Shown piece by piece: positions 1 through 8,726 of a DNA stretch of 14,563 nucleotides; the stretch's first letter is position 1; the number at the start of each line of letters is the position of its first letter. A model generated the notes under the pieces. It did not search any database. It was not told where the DNA came from and saw only the letters and a list, made by a program, of their open reading frames with translations. A program made the position numbers and the translations under genes. The DNA is taken from contig DGTU01000071.1 in NCBI GenBank assembly GCA_002394465.1, positions 1 to 14,563 on the forward strand. The letters run 5' to 3'. This DNA comes from Treponema sp. UBA4328. GTDB taxonomy: Bacteria; Spirochaetota; Spirochaetia; Treponematales; Treponemataceae.

Positions 1-237
1 GAAGCAACTGCATCTTCATATGATTCAAGCTGGTGGAGGGCATGCAGTGCACAGTACATTTATGACAACGAGATTCAGTATTTCTGGGATTCACTCAGCA
101 AGGGTTCTTGTGCCGTATCATTTACGATCCGCACGAGCCGCAGGGGTGTATATCCTGTAACACCGGTTCTCGCAGAATGTATGTACGAACCTGAAGTCTT
201 CGGACGTTCAGACGGATATCTGTACACGATTAAATAA
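1..237 (+). CDS. Bacterial alpha-2-macroglobulin family protein, C-terminal fragment
   Basis: This is the last 78 codons of a gene that begins before the window; frame 1 is open from base 1 to the TAA at 235-237. The visible end is rich in Trp, Tyr and Ser and closes with a segment reading VYPVTPVLAECMYEPEVFGR and then a short strand. That is how the C-terminal macroglobulin (receptor-binding-like) domain of bacterial alpha-2-macroglobulins usually ends (Pro-x-x-x-Ala-x-x-Met-Tyr-x-Pro). In that family the protein is a large periplasmic, often lipid-anchored, protease trap thought to protect the cell envelope. The neighbour supports the call: pbpC lies directly downstream, as in the well-known yfhM-pbpC arrangement of E. 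coli. The thioester region and the signal peptide lie outside the window, so class and completeness cannot be judged. An ordinary beta-rich surface protein is the alternative. Confidence 0.72.
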   Translation, partial: EATASSYDSSWWRACSAQYIYDNEIQYFWDSLSKGSCAVSFTIRTSRRGVYPVTPVLAECMYEPEVFGRSDGYLYTIK

Positions 238-269
238 CGCACTGCGCGTCTGTAACTTAAATTAAAATC

Positions 270-316
270 ATACCGGGAGAACTTGAAATTAAGTAAAGTA
301 TCCCGGTATATTTTTT
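270..316 (+). terminator. Intrinsic terminator after the alpha-2-macroglobulin gene
   Basis: A perfect 9-bp stem (ATACCGGGA at 270-278 with TCCCGGTAT at 301-309) is followed after one A by six T residues (311-316). The 22-nt loop is long but can form a small inner helix (ACTT 281-284 with AAGT 291-294). It sits 32 bases after the stop codon and its T-tract ends only 7 bases before the pbpC ATG. The stem and tail are read directly from the sequence; strength is inferred. Confidence 0.75.
283..312 (+). promoter_or_regulatory. Candidate promoter of pbpC, embedded in the upstream terminator
   Basis: A -35-like TTGAAA (283-288) and a -10-like TATATT (307-312) are 18 bases apart, each one mismatch from the sigma-70 consensus. 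The -35 lies in the terminator loop and the -10 overlaps the descending stem and T-tract. Transcription would start near 318-320, leaving a leader of only about five bases before the ATG at 324. No Shine-Dalgarno precedes that ATG, which fits a near-leaderless message. The boxes are visible; function is inferred. Confidence 0.5.
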
Positions 317-323
317 ATGCCCC

Positions 324-2582
324 ATGAAACCTGCACTTAAAAAATTCATATTCACCCATAAAAAAATCTCAATAGCCTCAGCAGCATTCCTGCTGCTTTT
401 AATTTTTCATTTCTGTTACGTTCATCTGATTCCATATAATGCATTGACTGAATTTCTCGGACGCAAAAACAGCGTGACGATTTATGACCGCAACATGAGG
501 CTCATACAGGTAACTTCCGTAGATGACGGTGTGCGCCGCCAGTATACGCCGCTCAAAGACATTCCGTCCGAAATTAAGGCCGCTTTCATTAAGGCAGAAG
601 ACAACCGTTTTTATGATCACGGCGGCGTGGACTACAGGGCACTTCTCCGCGCCCTCAAGCAGAATACATCTGAAATGCGTACGGTCAGCGGTGCGAGTAC
701 GATAACGATGCAGCTTGCCCGAATGGTAAGTCCCTCAGCCCGGCGCAGCCTTATGGCAAAAATCAAGGATGTGTACAATTCATGGCGGATTGAATGCCGT
801 CTTTCCAAGGAACAGATTCTCGAAGCCTACCTGAATTCCGTTCCGTTCGGAAACAACGTAGAAGGCGTTACAAGTGCGGCACGCTATTATTTCAACAGGG
901 AACTGACGGAACTTTCTCAGGAAGAAATATATTCCCTTGCAGTCATTCCGCGAAATCCTTCGCGCTACAATCCCCTGAATTCACCCGAACACTGTGCCAG
1001 GGCTGCATCCCTTCTGTGTGACAAATCCGCAGAAGAAATAGAAGGGCAGCTTAAGAAAATCACTGCCTTTGAATGGCCGTTCTACATGCCGCATTACGTC
1101 GTATACCTCAAAAAGCATTACGGGGAAGATTTTGGAAGGAAAATTACTGAACTTCACCTCGGCGCTGACCTGAATGCCCACGAATACATTCAGTTTCAGA
1201 TTTATACGTACATGGAAAAGCTTCATCATTCCAGAATTGAAAATGCAGCTGTCCTCGCAATTGACAACGAAACCGGAGCCGTAATCGTATGGACGGGCGG
1301 AAAAAACTGGTTTGATGACGAACATTCCGGTCAGATTGACGGAGTCCTTGTTCCCAACCAGATGGGAAGCAGCATGAAACCCTTCCTCTATGCGCTGGCA
1401 CTTGACCGCGGAATGAAAACGACGGAAGTAATTCCTGACATTCCGATGGATTTTGGTTCTGATGAAGTTTACATGCCGCTGAATTTCAACAACCGCTTCA
1501 ACGGACCGGTAATCATGAGAAATGCACTTGCCTCCAGCCTGAATGTTCCTGCAGTCTATACGCTGTCTAAGCTCGGTGTTCAGAACTACTATCAGTGCCT
1601 TCTCAAGCTCGGATTTGATTCCCTTAAGGAAGGCGGAATCCGTGCTGACCTTGGACTTGCACTCGGCGGCGGGGAAGTTACCCTTAAGGAACTCGTAACG
1701 GCATTCAGCGTATTTCCGCGGGACGGAAAATACATTCCGCTTACGTATGAAGAGGGCGAAGAATGCAATCCCGATGAGGTACGCCAGATTTACCGGCCTG
1801 ATTCTGCAAGAATAATCTGTTCGATACTTTCTGACAAAAAGGCCCGCATAATGGGATTCGGATTTTCCCAGACTTTCCAGACGTCCTATCCTTCAATCTT
1901 TAAGACGGGAACTGCCAATCAGTATCAGAATATCGTAGCCCTGGGAGCGACAGACAGATATACGGTCGGAGTCTGGATGGGAAATCACAGCGGAAACACC
2001 GTTATGGGGAAAACCGGTTCTTCTGTACCTGCAACGATTGCACGTGAGCTGCTGGACTTTCTTACAGATAAAAAGGCCGGAGATTTTAAGCTTCCGGAGA
2101 ATTATAGGAAGACAAAGGTCTGTGCTGTTTCAGGAATGGCTGCTAATTCCTCATGCCCGAACGTTACCGAAGAATTTGTCATGAAAGAAGAACTTGAATC
2201 CTTCTGTAAAGAAAAATGCAGCTGGCACTCAGTCAAAAACGGAAAGCTTGAAACCGTTTATCCGGCAGAATATCAGAAATGGGTTTCGGGAGATTTCAAG
2301 AACACCCGCATAGACTATTCAAGTTCTCCGCTTAAAATCGTTTCACCGAAGAATAATGCGCATTTTTATGCAGATGATACGCGCAATCAGTATCAGAAAA
2401 TTACGGTAGAAGTTACGGGAGGGGCTTCTTCACAGGAGCAGCTTGAAGTCGTAATTGACGGCGGAAAGGCTCAGTTCGTTGAAAGGCCTTTTATCTTTAA
2501 CATTCCGGTACGGCGCGGAAGACATAAACTGAACGTCACTCTCGGTGAAGAAAGTGACGTCATTGAGTTTGATGTAGAGTAG
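324..2582 (+). CDS. pbpC: Penicillin-binding protein 1C (bifunctional class A PBP)
   Basis: This inner-membrane enzyme polymerises lipid II into glycan strands and cross-links the stem peptides in the periplasm. One N-terminal membrane anchor spans about residues 15-34. The GT51 glycosyltransferase domain follows: the EDNRFYDHGG motif holds putative catalytic Glu92, GASTITMQLAR is at 123-133, and the ILEAYLN motif holds Glu167. The transpeptidase domain has SxxK at Ser349-Lys352, SxN at 405-407 and KTGT at 527-530. Four cysteines (600, 611, 628, 632) sit in the PBP1C-type linker. A BiPBP_C beta domain spans about 668-752 and separates PBP1C from PBP1A/1B. At 752 residues it matches the usual PBP1C length (E. 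coli about 770), so it looks intact. ATG 324 is the only in-frame start after a TAA at 294 that keeps the membrane anchor, and it has no ribosome binding site. The preceding alpha-2-macroglobulin gene is its classic partner. Confidence 0.95.
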   Translation: MKPALKKFIFTHKKISIASAAFLLLLIFHFCYVHLIPYNALTEFLGRKNSVTIYDRNMRLIQVTSVDDGVRRQYTPLKDIPSEIKAAFIKAEDNRFYDHGGVDYRALLRALKQNTSEMRTVSGASTITMQLARMVSPSARRSLMAKIKDVYNSWRIECRLSKEQILEAYLNSVPFGNNVEGVTSAARYYFNRELTELSQEEIYSLAVIPRNPSRYNPLNSPEHCARAASLLCDKSAEEIEGQLKKITAFEWPFYMPHYVVYLKKHYGEDFGRKITELHLGADLNAHEYIQFQIYTYMEKLHHSRIENAAVLAIDNETGAVIVWTGGKNWFDDEHSGQIDGVLVPNQMGSSMKPFLYALALDRGMKTTEVIPDIPMDFGSDEVYMPLNFNNRFNGPVIMRNALASSLNVPAVYTLSKLGVQNYYQCLLKLGFDSLKEGGIRADLGLALGGGEVTLKELVTAFSVFPRDGKYIPLTYEEGEECNPDEVRQIYRPDSARIICSILSDKKARIMGFGFSQTFQTSYPSIFKTGTANQYQNIVALGATDRYTVGVWMGNHSGNTVMGKTGSSVPATIARELLDFLTDKKAGDFKLPENYRKTKVCAVSGMAANSSCPNVTEEFVMKEELESFCKEKCSWHSVKNGKLETVYPAEYQKWVSGDFKNTRIDYSSSPLKIVSPKNNAHFYADDTRNQYQKITVEVTGGASSQEQLEVVIDGGKAQFVERPFIFNIPVRRGRHKLNVTLGEESDVIEFDVE

Positions 2583-2614
2583 AACTGTTAACGGTGGTCA
2601 GGCTTACAGTTTTT
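2581..2614 (+). terminator. Weak hairpin between convergent pbpC and TPR genes
   Basis: AGAACTGT (2581-2588) can pair with ACAGTTTT (2606-2613), giving 8 bp with one G-T wobble and a 17-nt loop, with a short T run at the 3' arm. It spans both stop codons of the convergent pair, whose spacer is only 21 bases. It is the only hairpin here that could end pbpC transcription, but it is AU-rich, long-looped and its T-tract is short. Confidence 0.3.
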
Positions 2615-5258
2615 CGTAAAGGCTGTCTGCCGTCTGCATGAGGACTGCCCTGAGGTTGTTGTCATCGATGTATGAAATCATGAGGCACAGTTCATCGAGA
2701 ACCTTACGGGTAAGTTCGATTCCCTCACGCAGCTCTACATAGTCTTCGTCCGGGCATTTTACCAGTCCGCCGTCACGAAGTGCTTTTGCGGTTTCGTAAA
2801 GGCCTGGTCTTCCGGAAAGCCTTGAAATTACATAATCGAGAAGCAGGCGCGTTTCACTCTGAAGGAATTCCTGTTTTTTGCCTTCCGGAAGGTATTCAAG
2901 GAGTTCACGGAGTTTCTTGAACATTTCAAGCGTCGACTTAAACTGTTCAAGGGTTGCCTTGTCTGAAATTACCCTTACAATCGACGGAAGCATCTTTACT
3001 GCACGCTCAAGAAGAAGCTGCTGCGGATCTTTGATTTCTTCTTCCTCAGGTGTTTCTTCTTCAAGTGAATCGAGTCCGAGTTTTGCGTCTTCTATGAAGT
3101 CTTCGTTTTCTTCCGGCTCCGGTTCTGCAGCCACTGACTGTGCAATATCTTCTGCATGTTCTGCGGCTTCCTGTGCGCGTTCTGCAGCGTCATTTGCCTT
3201 TTCCAGTGCATCCTGTGCTTTTTCAGTAAGCCTGCGGAGTTCATTAAGATCATCAGGATTAATTGAAGCCTGCGGAACATACGGCTGTACCGGACGTGGC
3301 GGAGGAGTGTATTGAGGTTCCGGTACGCTCTCTTCCGGGATGACAGGCGCTTCTTCTGCCGGAGCTTCAGTTTCTTCCGGAACAAAACCGTTTTCTTCAG
3401 AATCAAATGCATCCGGGGAAACGGTTTCTTCTTCAGGTGTATCTGCAGGGAAATCTGCCTCATCTTTAAACGGCATGTCGTCTTCGCTTCCGTCTGGAAT
3501 CTTAATCAGATCGTCATCATCTCCTGCATCAACCGGAGTATCATCGTCAACAAGGTCATCGAGGTTCTGTACTTCTTCCGAACTGTCGATTGGAATATCC
3601 TCAAAGTTCATCTGGGAATCATCGTCAAACATTGAATCGATGTTTTCGTCGTCTTCGATGAGGTCATTCATTCCGAATTTAGAAAAATCAAGTTCATCGC
3701 TTTCTGCATCTTCAGGAATTTCATTTTCTTCTGCTTCCTGTTCTGCAGGAGCTTCAGCCTGTTCTTCCGGCAGCGGGTCAGACATGTTGATTTCAAGTCC
3801 GCCTGCATCAAATTCGTCTTCCGTTTCTTCCTGTGTTATCGGAGCGACCGGAACGTTTTCAGGTTCAGTCTCCGGGATTTCGACATGATTCTTGAGGCGC
3901 TCAAGTGCCAGTTTTGTAATTACGTTTGAGCTTTCGATGGCATTTGCCTTTGCATAAACCTTTGCGGCTTCATCATATCTTTTCTGGTTTTCGTAGATGC
4001 TTCCGAGAATGTTCAGTGCAATTACGTCACGCGGATTTTTTGCAAGGACTTTCTGAAGGAAATCATCTGCCTTTCCTTCATCGCCCATTTTTCTGTAACG
4101 GATTGCTCCTTCGCGGAAATGGAGGTAATACTGCGGATCAATAACGGAAATCTTTCTGAATACGCCTTCACGTTTTTCTTCTTCTCCGGTGCAGATGTAA
4201 TACTGTCCCATGAGGTTCAGGGATTCAATGTCTTCATCATTTTTTGCAGTAAGCTTTGAAATCTTATCGTATGCGGCAGGAAGATAATCTGCGGAAATGA
4301 GTACATGTGCTGACTTGCGGACTACGTCATCGTTGTCAGGATTCATTTCTTCTGCGCGGCGCATCGTCCTTACGGCGTCTTCATATTTTTCCTGCTGTTC
4401 CTGTGTTTCTGCAAGCCCGATGAGAGCCGGCATATAGCTGTCGTTCTGTTCAAGTGCTGCTTCATACTGGTCTTCTGCCTTGTCGAAAGCACTCTGCCTC
4501 TGGTAAACATTGCCGAGTTTGACGCGCATATCGATATTGTCAGGATTGAGGTGAACTGCGCTGCTTACGACTTCATAGGCTTCCTTGATGCGGTTTTCGC
4601 GGATGAGCAGACTGGAGTATCCTTCAACTGCTTCGAGCATTCCGGGTTTTGAGCGGAGGGCTGATTCAAAGGCCTGCTCGGCACTCTTGAGTTTGCCGAG
4701 TTTCATGTAGCTCTGTGCTATGTTCAGGTTAAGTACCGGATGGTTCTGGTCAATTTTAAGGCCGCGCTGGTAGGCTGCAACTGCCTTGTTGTGATCCCCG
4801 CGTTCAGCATGAATCGCTCCGATGTGGTTGAATACGAGTACATCGGACGGATTTATGTTAAGGACCTCTTCGAAGCAGTTTATTGCATCACTGAACTGAC
4901 CTTTCTGCTTGAATGTAAATCCGAGGTTGTAGTTAATTTTTGCAGTATCGCCGCCGGACATAAGTGCCTGTTCGAGGACGGCAACTGAATCATCGTAGCG
5001 TTTGAGGCGCCTGTAGATTCCTCCGAGGTTGATTGCTGCATCCGTGTTGCCCGGTTCGATGGCCAGAATTTTCTTGTAGATGCTGAGGGCGTTTTCGTCG
5101 TTGCCGGATTTCTGATATACACTTCCCAGGCTGTTAAGGAGTTTTATGTCATTCGGTTTTTCATTGAGCAGTGATTTATAAAGACGTGCAGCCAGAGAAA
5201 AGTCTCTGGCAATTACTGCGGCATTTGCTCTTGAAAGAATTAAATTGTTGTCTGCCAT
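2604..5258 (-). CDS. TPR-repeat protein with acidic linker and C-terminal helical domain
   Basis: The product has 884 residues and no signal peptide or membrane segment, so it is probably cytoplasmic. About residues 1-455 are a near-continuous run of tetratricopeptide repeats with the usual Gly/Ala/Pro pattern; one good unit runs from NSLGSVYQKSGNDENALSIY at 42 onward. This is a helical scaffold for protein contacts. Residues about 460-650 form a low-complexity Glu/Asp/Pro-rich linker. A short Pro-rich segment (651-663) and an Ala/Glu-rich coiled coil follow (about 668-712, repeating AxxA-type heptads). After another acidic patch, a helical C-terminal domain I do not recognise covers about 744-884. 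The start is fixed by a GAGGA ribosome binding site six to seven bases upstream. It is the second gene of a two-gene unit, 14 bases after the LamG/FN3 gene, so the two are probably co-transcribed. Partners and function are unknown; antisense open frames across the acidic region are composition artefacts. Confidence 0.85.
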   Translation of the reverse strand: MADNNLILSRANAAVIARDFSLAARLYKSLLNEKPNDIKLLNSLGSVYQKSGNDENALSIYKKILAIEPGNTDAAINLGGIYRRLKRYDDSVAVLEQALMSGGDTAKINYNLGFTFKQKGQFSDAINCFEEVLNINPSDVLVFNHIGAIHAERGDHNKAVAAYQRGLKIDQNHPVLNLNIAQSYMKLGKLKSAEQAFESALRSKPGMLEAVEGYSSLLIRENRIKEAYEVVSSAVHLNPDNIDMRVKLGNVYQRQSAFDKAEDQYEAALEQNDSYMPALIGLAETQEQQEKYEDAVRTMRRAEEMNPDNDDVVRKSAHVLISADYLPAAYDKISKLTAKNDEDIESLNLMGQYYICTGEEEKREGVFRKISVIDPQYYLHFREGAIRYRKMGDEGKADDFLQKVLAKNPRDVIALNILGSIYENQKRYDEAAKVYAKANAIESSNVITKLALERLKNHVEIPETEPENVPVAPITQEETEDEFDAGGLEINMSDPLPEEQAEAPAEQEAEENEIPEDAESDELDFSKFGMNDLIEDDENIDSMFDDDSQMNFEDIPIDSSEEVQNLDDLVDDDTPVDAGDDDDLIKIPDGSEDDMPFKDEADFPADTPEEETVSPDAFDSEENGFVPEETEAPAEEAPVIPEESVPEPQYTPPPRPVQPYVPQASINPDDLNELRRLTEKAQDALEKANDAAERAQEAAEHAEDIAQSVAAEPEPEENEDFIEDAKLGLDSLEEETPEEEEIKDPQQLLLERAVKMLPSIVRVISDKATLEQFKSTLEMFKKLRELLEYLPEGKKQEFLQSETRLLLDYVISRLSGRPGLYETAKALRDGGLVKCPDEDYVELREGIELTRKVLDELCLMISYIDDNNLRAVLMQTADSLYEKL

Positions 5259-5272
5259 ATTTTTCCTCGTAT

Positions 5273-6790
5273 CTATTTTTTGGTCAGCCTTGCTGATGGA
5301 CGCGCAAAGACTTCTTTTGACAGGGTTCCGTTTATCCTGCCGTCAACTTTTGAATATGCTGAAACGGCGAAGTAGTAAATCGTACCGTTTTTAAGGCCTG
5401 TCAGGGTGATTGAAGTTGTGTTGCCTGCCTTTACCGGTGAAGGACCTTCGAGAGCCGTTCTTCCAAGATATTCGCCTGAGCGGTTTCCGTAGTAGATGTA
5501 ATATCCGTCGGCATTTTCATCTACAGAATAGCTCCAGGTCAGCGTAACGCATGAATCTCCGCTTTCAGCATAAACGGTGAACGGAGGAAGGGGGGCTTCC
5601 TGTTCAATGTAGTTGAGGGAAATCTGCGTAATGCTCGGAGTAACCGTACCCCATCCGTCAGGAAGAAGTTCGGCAGCTACCTGAAAATATACTCCCTTGA
5701 GTTCAGGAATTTCTTCACCCGGGATTACTTCCTGCCATTTCGGTTCATTTTCTTTCCAGCCGTAGCATGTGTCTGACGAGCGTACATAGAATTTTACTTC
5801 TGTCTGAGCCGGAACGTTCATGACGGCATCGATGCTCGTAAGCTGTGCTGCGGTTGAAAGAGGAACCGGGCGGCTGACGATTTTTCCGCCTTCAGTCCTG
5901 TATTTTTCGTTTCCTGTTGAATAGATGTCAGAGGTATCCTTGTGAACTGCGGAACGTGCAATCCTGAAATTGTCGATTTTACCGGTGAATTTCGGACAGA
6001 TGTCGATGTCTGCCTTTACGCCGAGAACAGGATAGCAGAGTTCACCGTTTTCATGGCCGTTTTTTGTTACGAACATTACGGCTTCCGTTATTCCGTCGAC
6101 GCAGTATTCAAGAAGACCTGTTTCCTGATCAAAAGAAACCGTATGTCTTGCCCACGTCTTCGGAATGACTGTTGATACGCCGCGGAGCAGGATTTCCTTT
6201 TCCTTGTGGCCGCGGAATATGTTTTTGAAATTCCATTCAAGGTGATTGTTTGCAAATGAAGCGGAAATCATCTGGTATTCTGAATAGTTTGAACCGTTGA
6301 GGGATGAACGCCATGAGAAGACAGTTTCGCCGTTTTCTGCAATTGAAGGATTAAGATAGAATTCAAGCGTAAAGGAACCTGTGAGCCCCCTGTGGCCGAA
6401 GACAGAGCGGGAATTTCCGGAAAGGGTAATTCCGCTTCCGCGGCAGAAGGCAGCTCCTTTTCCCTTGATTGAATCTGAAGTTGGAGCCATTGTATTTGAA
6501 ACGATGCTGTAATTTCCGGTTGAATCGATAAATTCCTTTCCGTCGAAGGTAAGCAGAAGGTCGGTATCGTCGTTCATTTCAGGAGTTTTTGTTGCAAGTT
6601 CAATGGAATCAAAGCCGAACCTGCCTTTCCCCGTAGTAACTCCGGTTCTTGTCTGAAGCTGATCCCAGCCGTTTTCACCGCCTATAATGCAGGTTTTTAC
6701 TGCAGAAAATCCTGACTGAGACAGAACTGCAAAGACACAAATTGAAATAAGTTTTATAATTTTTTTACTACACATTATGAATCCAACCAT
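5273..6790 (-). CDS. Secreted LamG-like (concanavalin-fold) and fibronectin type III protein
   Basis: The product is 505 residues from the first ATG (6790), or 500 from the ATG at 6775. The second start gives a more typical signal peptide: two lysines, a hydrophobic core and a likely cleavage near the SGFSA/VK junction (residues 26-32 of the long form). No lipobox Cys is present, so it is probably periplasmic or exported rather than a lipoprotein. Residues about 75-285 have LamG/jelly-roll features: an F-x-G opening, a SFTLEFYLNP strand at 139-148, a YCVDG strand near 229-233 and a GKIDNFRI strand at 270-277. A further beta-rich segment covers about 305-395. A fibronectin type III domain covers about 400-498 (LTWSYSVDENADGYYIYYG at 417-435, ITLTGLKNGTIYYFAVSAYS at 461-480). 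These domains bind carbohydrates or proteins in other families; the ligand here is unknown. It heads a probable operon with the TPR gene. Confidence 0.8.
   Translation of the reverse strand: MVGFIMCSKKIIKLISICVFAVLSQSGFSAVKTCIIGGENGWDQLQTRTGVTTGKGRFGFDSIELATKTPEMNDDTDLLLTFDGKEFIDSTGNYSIVSNTMAPTSDSIKGKGAAFCRGSGITLSGNSRSVFGHRGLTGSFTLEFYLNPSIAENGETVFSWRSSLNGSNYSEYQMISASFANNHLEWNFKNIFRGHKEKEILLRGVSTVIPKTWARHTVSFDQETGLLEYCVDGITEAVMFVTKNGHENGELCYPVLGVKADIDICPKFTGKIDNFRIARSAVHKDTSDIYSTGNEKYRTEGGKIVSRPVPLSTAAQLTSIDAVMNVPAQTEVKFYVRSSDTCYGWKENEPKWQEVIPGEEIPELKGVYFQVAAELLPDGWGTVTPSITQISLNYIEQEAPLPPFTVYAESGDSCVTLTWSYSVDENADGYYIYYGNRSGEYLGRTALEGPSPVKAGNTTSITLTGLKNGTIYYFAVSAYSKVDGRINGTLSKEVFARPSARLTKK
6732..6760 (+). 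promoter_or_regulatory. uvrC: Candidate uvrC promoter inside the divergent signal-peptide codons
   Basis: A perfect TATAAT lies at 6755-6760, 16 bases before the uvrC ATG. An AAGACA hexamer (four of six to the -35 consensus) lies 17 bases upstream at 6732-6737. A closer -35 match, TTGAAA at 6742-6747, has the wrong spacing. The predicted start near 6767 would leave a leader of about ten bases, too short for a normal ribosome binding site, and none is seen. An AT-rich signal-peptide coding region can give a TATAAT by chance, so this is tentative. Confidence 0.4.
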
Positions 6791-8726
6791 TAACCCAGAA
6801 TATGAAAATCTTCATCAGACTGCGCTAAAAGCCCCCCCTTCAAGTGGTGTATATTTGTGGCGGAACAGCGAAGGAACCGTCATTTATGTGGGCAAGGCAA
6901 AAAGCCTTAAAGCCCGTTTATCCTCGTATTTTTCCGGAGGCCAGCAGATTAAAACCCGTCTGCTGATCTCAAACGCAAAAACAATTGAATACATAACGAC
7001 TGCCAATGAATATGAGGCATTCCTTCTTGAAAACAATCTCATCAAGAAGTACGTGCCGAAGTACAATATCCAGCTTAAGGACGGAAAATCCTATCCTTCG
7101 CTGAAAATTACGAAAGAAGACTTTCCGCGTTTCTACAAAACCCGTCAGATTCGTCAGGACGGCTCACAGTATTTTGGTCCTTATCCGGACGCCGGTGCTC
7201 TCGACGTTTTTATCGACACGCTCTACAAGGTTTATCCCGTAAGACATTGCCGGACTTTCAAAAAACGCGAAGCTCCCTGCATGTACTATCACATCGGACA
7301 GTGTAAAGCTCCATGCTGTAATAAAATAACAAAAGAAGCCTACAATGAATTTATCGGGGAAATTTCGTCCTTACTTGAGGGAAAAGGCGAGGAAACTGCA
7401 GCCAGAATTACTGCGCAGATGAAGGAAGCCGCCGCCCGGCTCAAGTTCGAAAAGGCTGCAAGACTGAGGGACGGCCTCAGGGCCCTGACAATCATGCAGA
7501 ACCAGAATATCGTTGAAGGCTTTGAAACTGAAGACAGGGATTACGTAGCTTATTACCGTGAAGGCGAACTGGTAAGCTTTACCGTGCTTAAAATCCGTGA
7601 AGGAAAACTGCTTGCGAGGGATAATTTCAGGGCGGAAAGCCTTGCCGAGGACGAAGAACTTGTTGAAGAATTTGCCGCCGCATACTACACGGATGAACAG
7701 CAGCTTCCTCCGAAAATCTATGTCTCTGAAAAGGATGATACTGAACTCCTTGAGAAATATTTTGAACGAAAGGCAAATACACTCCAGACTACAGTTGAAA
7801 AAGTAACTGAAGCCTCTTCGCGGCGGGATATTGCTGCCCTTGAAATGGCACGTTCAAATGCCCACGAAGACATTATCCGCAGGGTACGCGAACGGGGTGA
7901 TAATCCTGCAATGCAGGAACTCAAGGAACTTCTTAACCTCGACAGGCTTCCGGTAAGGATTGAAGGCTTTGATATTGCGCACATCGGCGGAAAATTCCCG
8001 GTAGCATCCCTTATAAGCTTTTACAAGGGAAACCCGGACAAAAAAAACTACAGGTATTTCAGGCTTAAAACGACGAACGGCGTAATTGATGACTTTGCTT
8101 CGATGCGGGAAGCGGCAACGAGACGTTATTCACGGCTGGCAAATGAAGGAAAGGAACTTCCGGATTTAATCCTCATAGACGGCGGTATCGGTCAGGTAAA
8201 TGCCGTTGACGGAATCCTTAAGGCCCTCGGACTTGATATTCCGATTGCCGGACTTGCAAAGAGGGACGAAGAAATATGGCGTCCGCATGCGTCAAAGCCG
8301 GTCTGCCTCCCGAGACGGAGCGATGCCCTCAGGCTTTTGCAGCGTGTCCGTGATGAAACCCACAGGTTTGCGACAAGCCGGAACCAGACGCTCAGAACGA
8401 AAGAAAATACCGTTTCCGTGTTTGCATCGCTTCCGCATGTCGGTGAAAAGCGTGAAAAATTACTGATTCAGGCCTTTACGACCCTCGAAAACCTTGCCGC
8501 TTCTGAAGAAGCAAAAATTGCACAGGTTCTGCATGTACGCGCCTTTGAAGCAGGTGAAATCCTTCTGGCCGCAAGAGATGCACTTGAAAAGAGAAATGCT
8601 TCAAAAGACATGAAAAAGCAGCTTATTTCATATCAGCTTGGCGAAGAACAGAAAAATGACGAAAGCTATGCTTCACGGCTTGCAGAATCAGCCCTGTCAG
8701 ACCTTCTGGTTGCAGACAGTGAATGA
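6777..8726 (+). CDS. uvrC: UvrABC excinuclease subunit C
   Basis: UvrC makes both incisions around a bulky DNA lesion after UvrA/UvrB have marked it. Domains in order: GIY-YIG nuclease at about 22-100 (GVY 24-26, IYVGKAK 36-42, Arg47, NEYEAFLLENNLIKK 77-91) for the 3' cut; four cysteines at 158, 168, 176 and 180, matching those reported to hold a 4Fe-4S cluster in E. coli UvrC; a UVR motif at about 205-238 that contacts UvrB; and an RNase-H-like nuclease for the 5' cut, with putative triad Asp399, Asp468 and His529. Tandem helix-hairpin-helix segments cover about 545-605; the second is degenerate. At 649 residues it is somewhat longer than the usual 600-620 because of a Lys/Glu-rich tail. ATG 6777 is the only start that keeps the GIY motif, and it lacks a Shine-Dalgarno. 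The gene diverges from the LamG/FN3 gene. Confidence 0.96.
   Translation: MNPTINPEYENLHQTALKAPPSSGVYLWRNSEGTVIYVGKAKSLKARLSSYFSGGQQIKTRLLISNAKTIEYITTANEYEAFLLENNLIKKYVPKYNIQLKDGKSYPSLKITKEDFPRFYKTRQIRQDGSQYFGPYPDAGALDVFIDTLYKVYPVRHCRTFKKREAPCMYYHIGQCKAPCCNKITKEAYNEFIGEISSLLEGKGEETAARITAQMKEAAARLKFEKAARLRDGLRALTIMQNQNIVEGFETEDRDYVAYYREGELVSFTVLKIREGKLLARDNFRAESLAEDEELVEEFAAAYYTDEQQLPPKIYVSEKDDTELLEKYFERKANTLQTTVEKVTEASSRRDIAALEMARSNAHEDIIRRVRERGDNPAMQELKELLNLDRLPVRIEGFDIAHIGGKFPVASLISFYKGNPDKKNYRYFRLKTTNGVIDDFASMREAATRRYSRLANEGKELPDLILIDGGIGQVNAVDGILKALGLDIPIAGLAKRDEEIWRPHASKPVCLPRRSDALRLLQRVRDETHRFATSRNQTLRTKENTVSVFASLPHVGEKREKLLIQAFTTLENLAASEEAKIAQVLHVRAFEAGEILLAARDALEKRNASKDMKKQLISYQLGEEQKNDESYASRLAESALSDLLVADSE

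Noticed and set aside
3340..3888. A 182-codon Ser-rich open frame on the + strand opposite the TPR protein
   Set aside because: It is the antisense of the Glu/Asp-rich linker, whose GAA/GAT codons read as Ser/Phe codons and avoid stops. It has no ribosome binding site, and its composition is an artefact.
5273..6790. Lipoprotein call for the LamG/FN3 protein
   Set aside because: The hydrophobic signal is followed by SGFSAVKTC; no Leu-x-x-Cys lipobox sits at the cleavage position.
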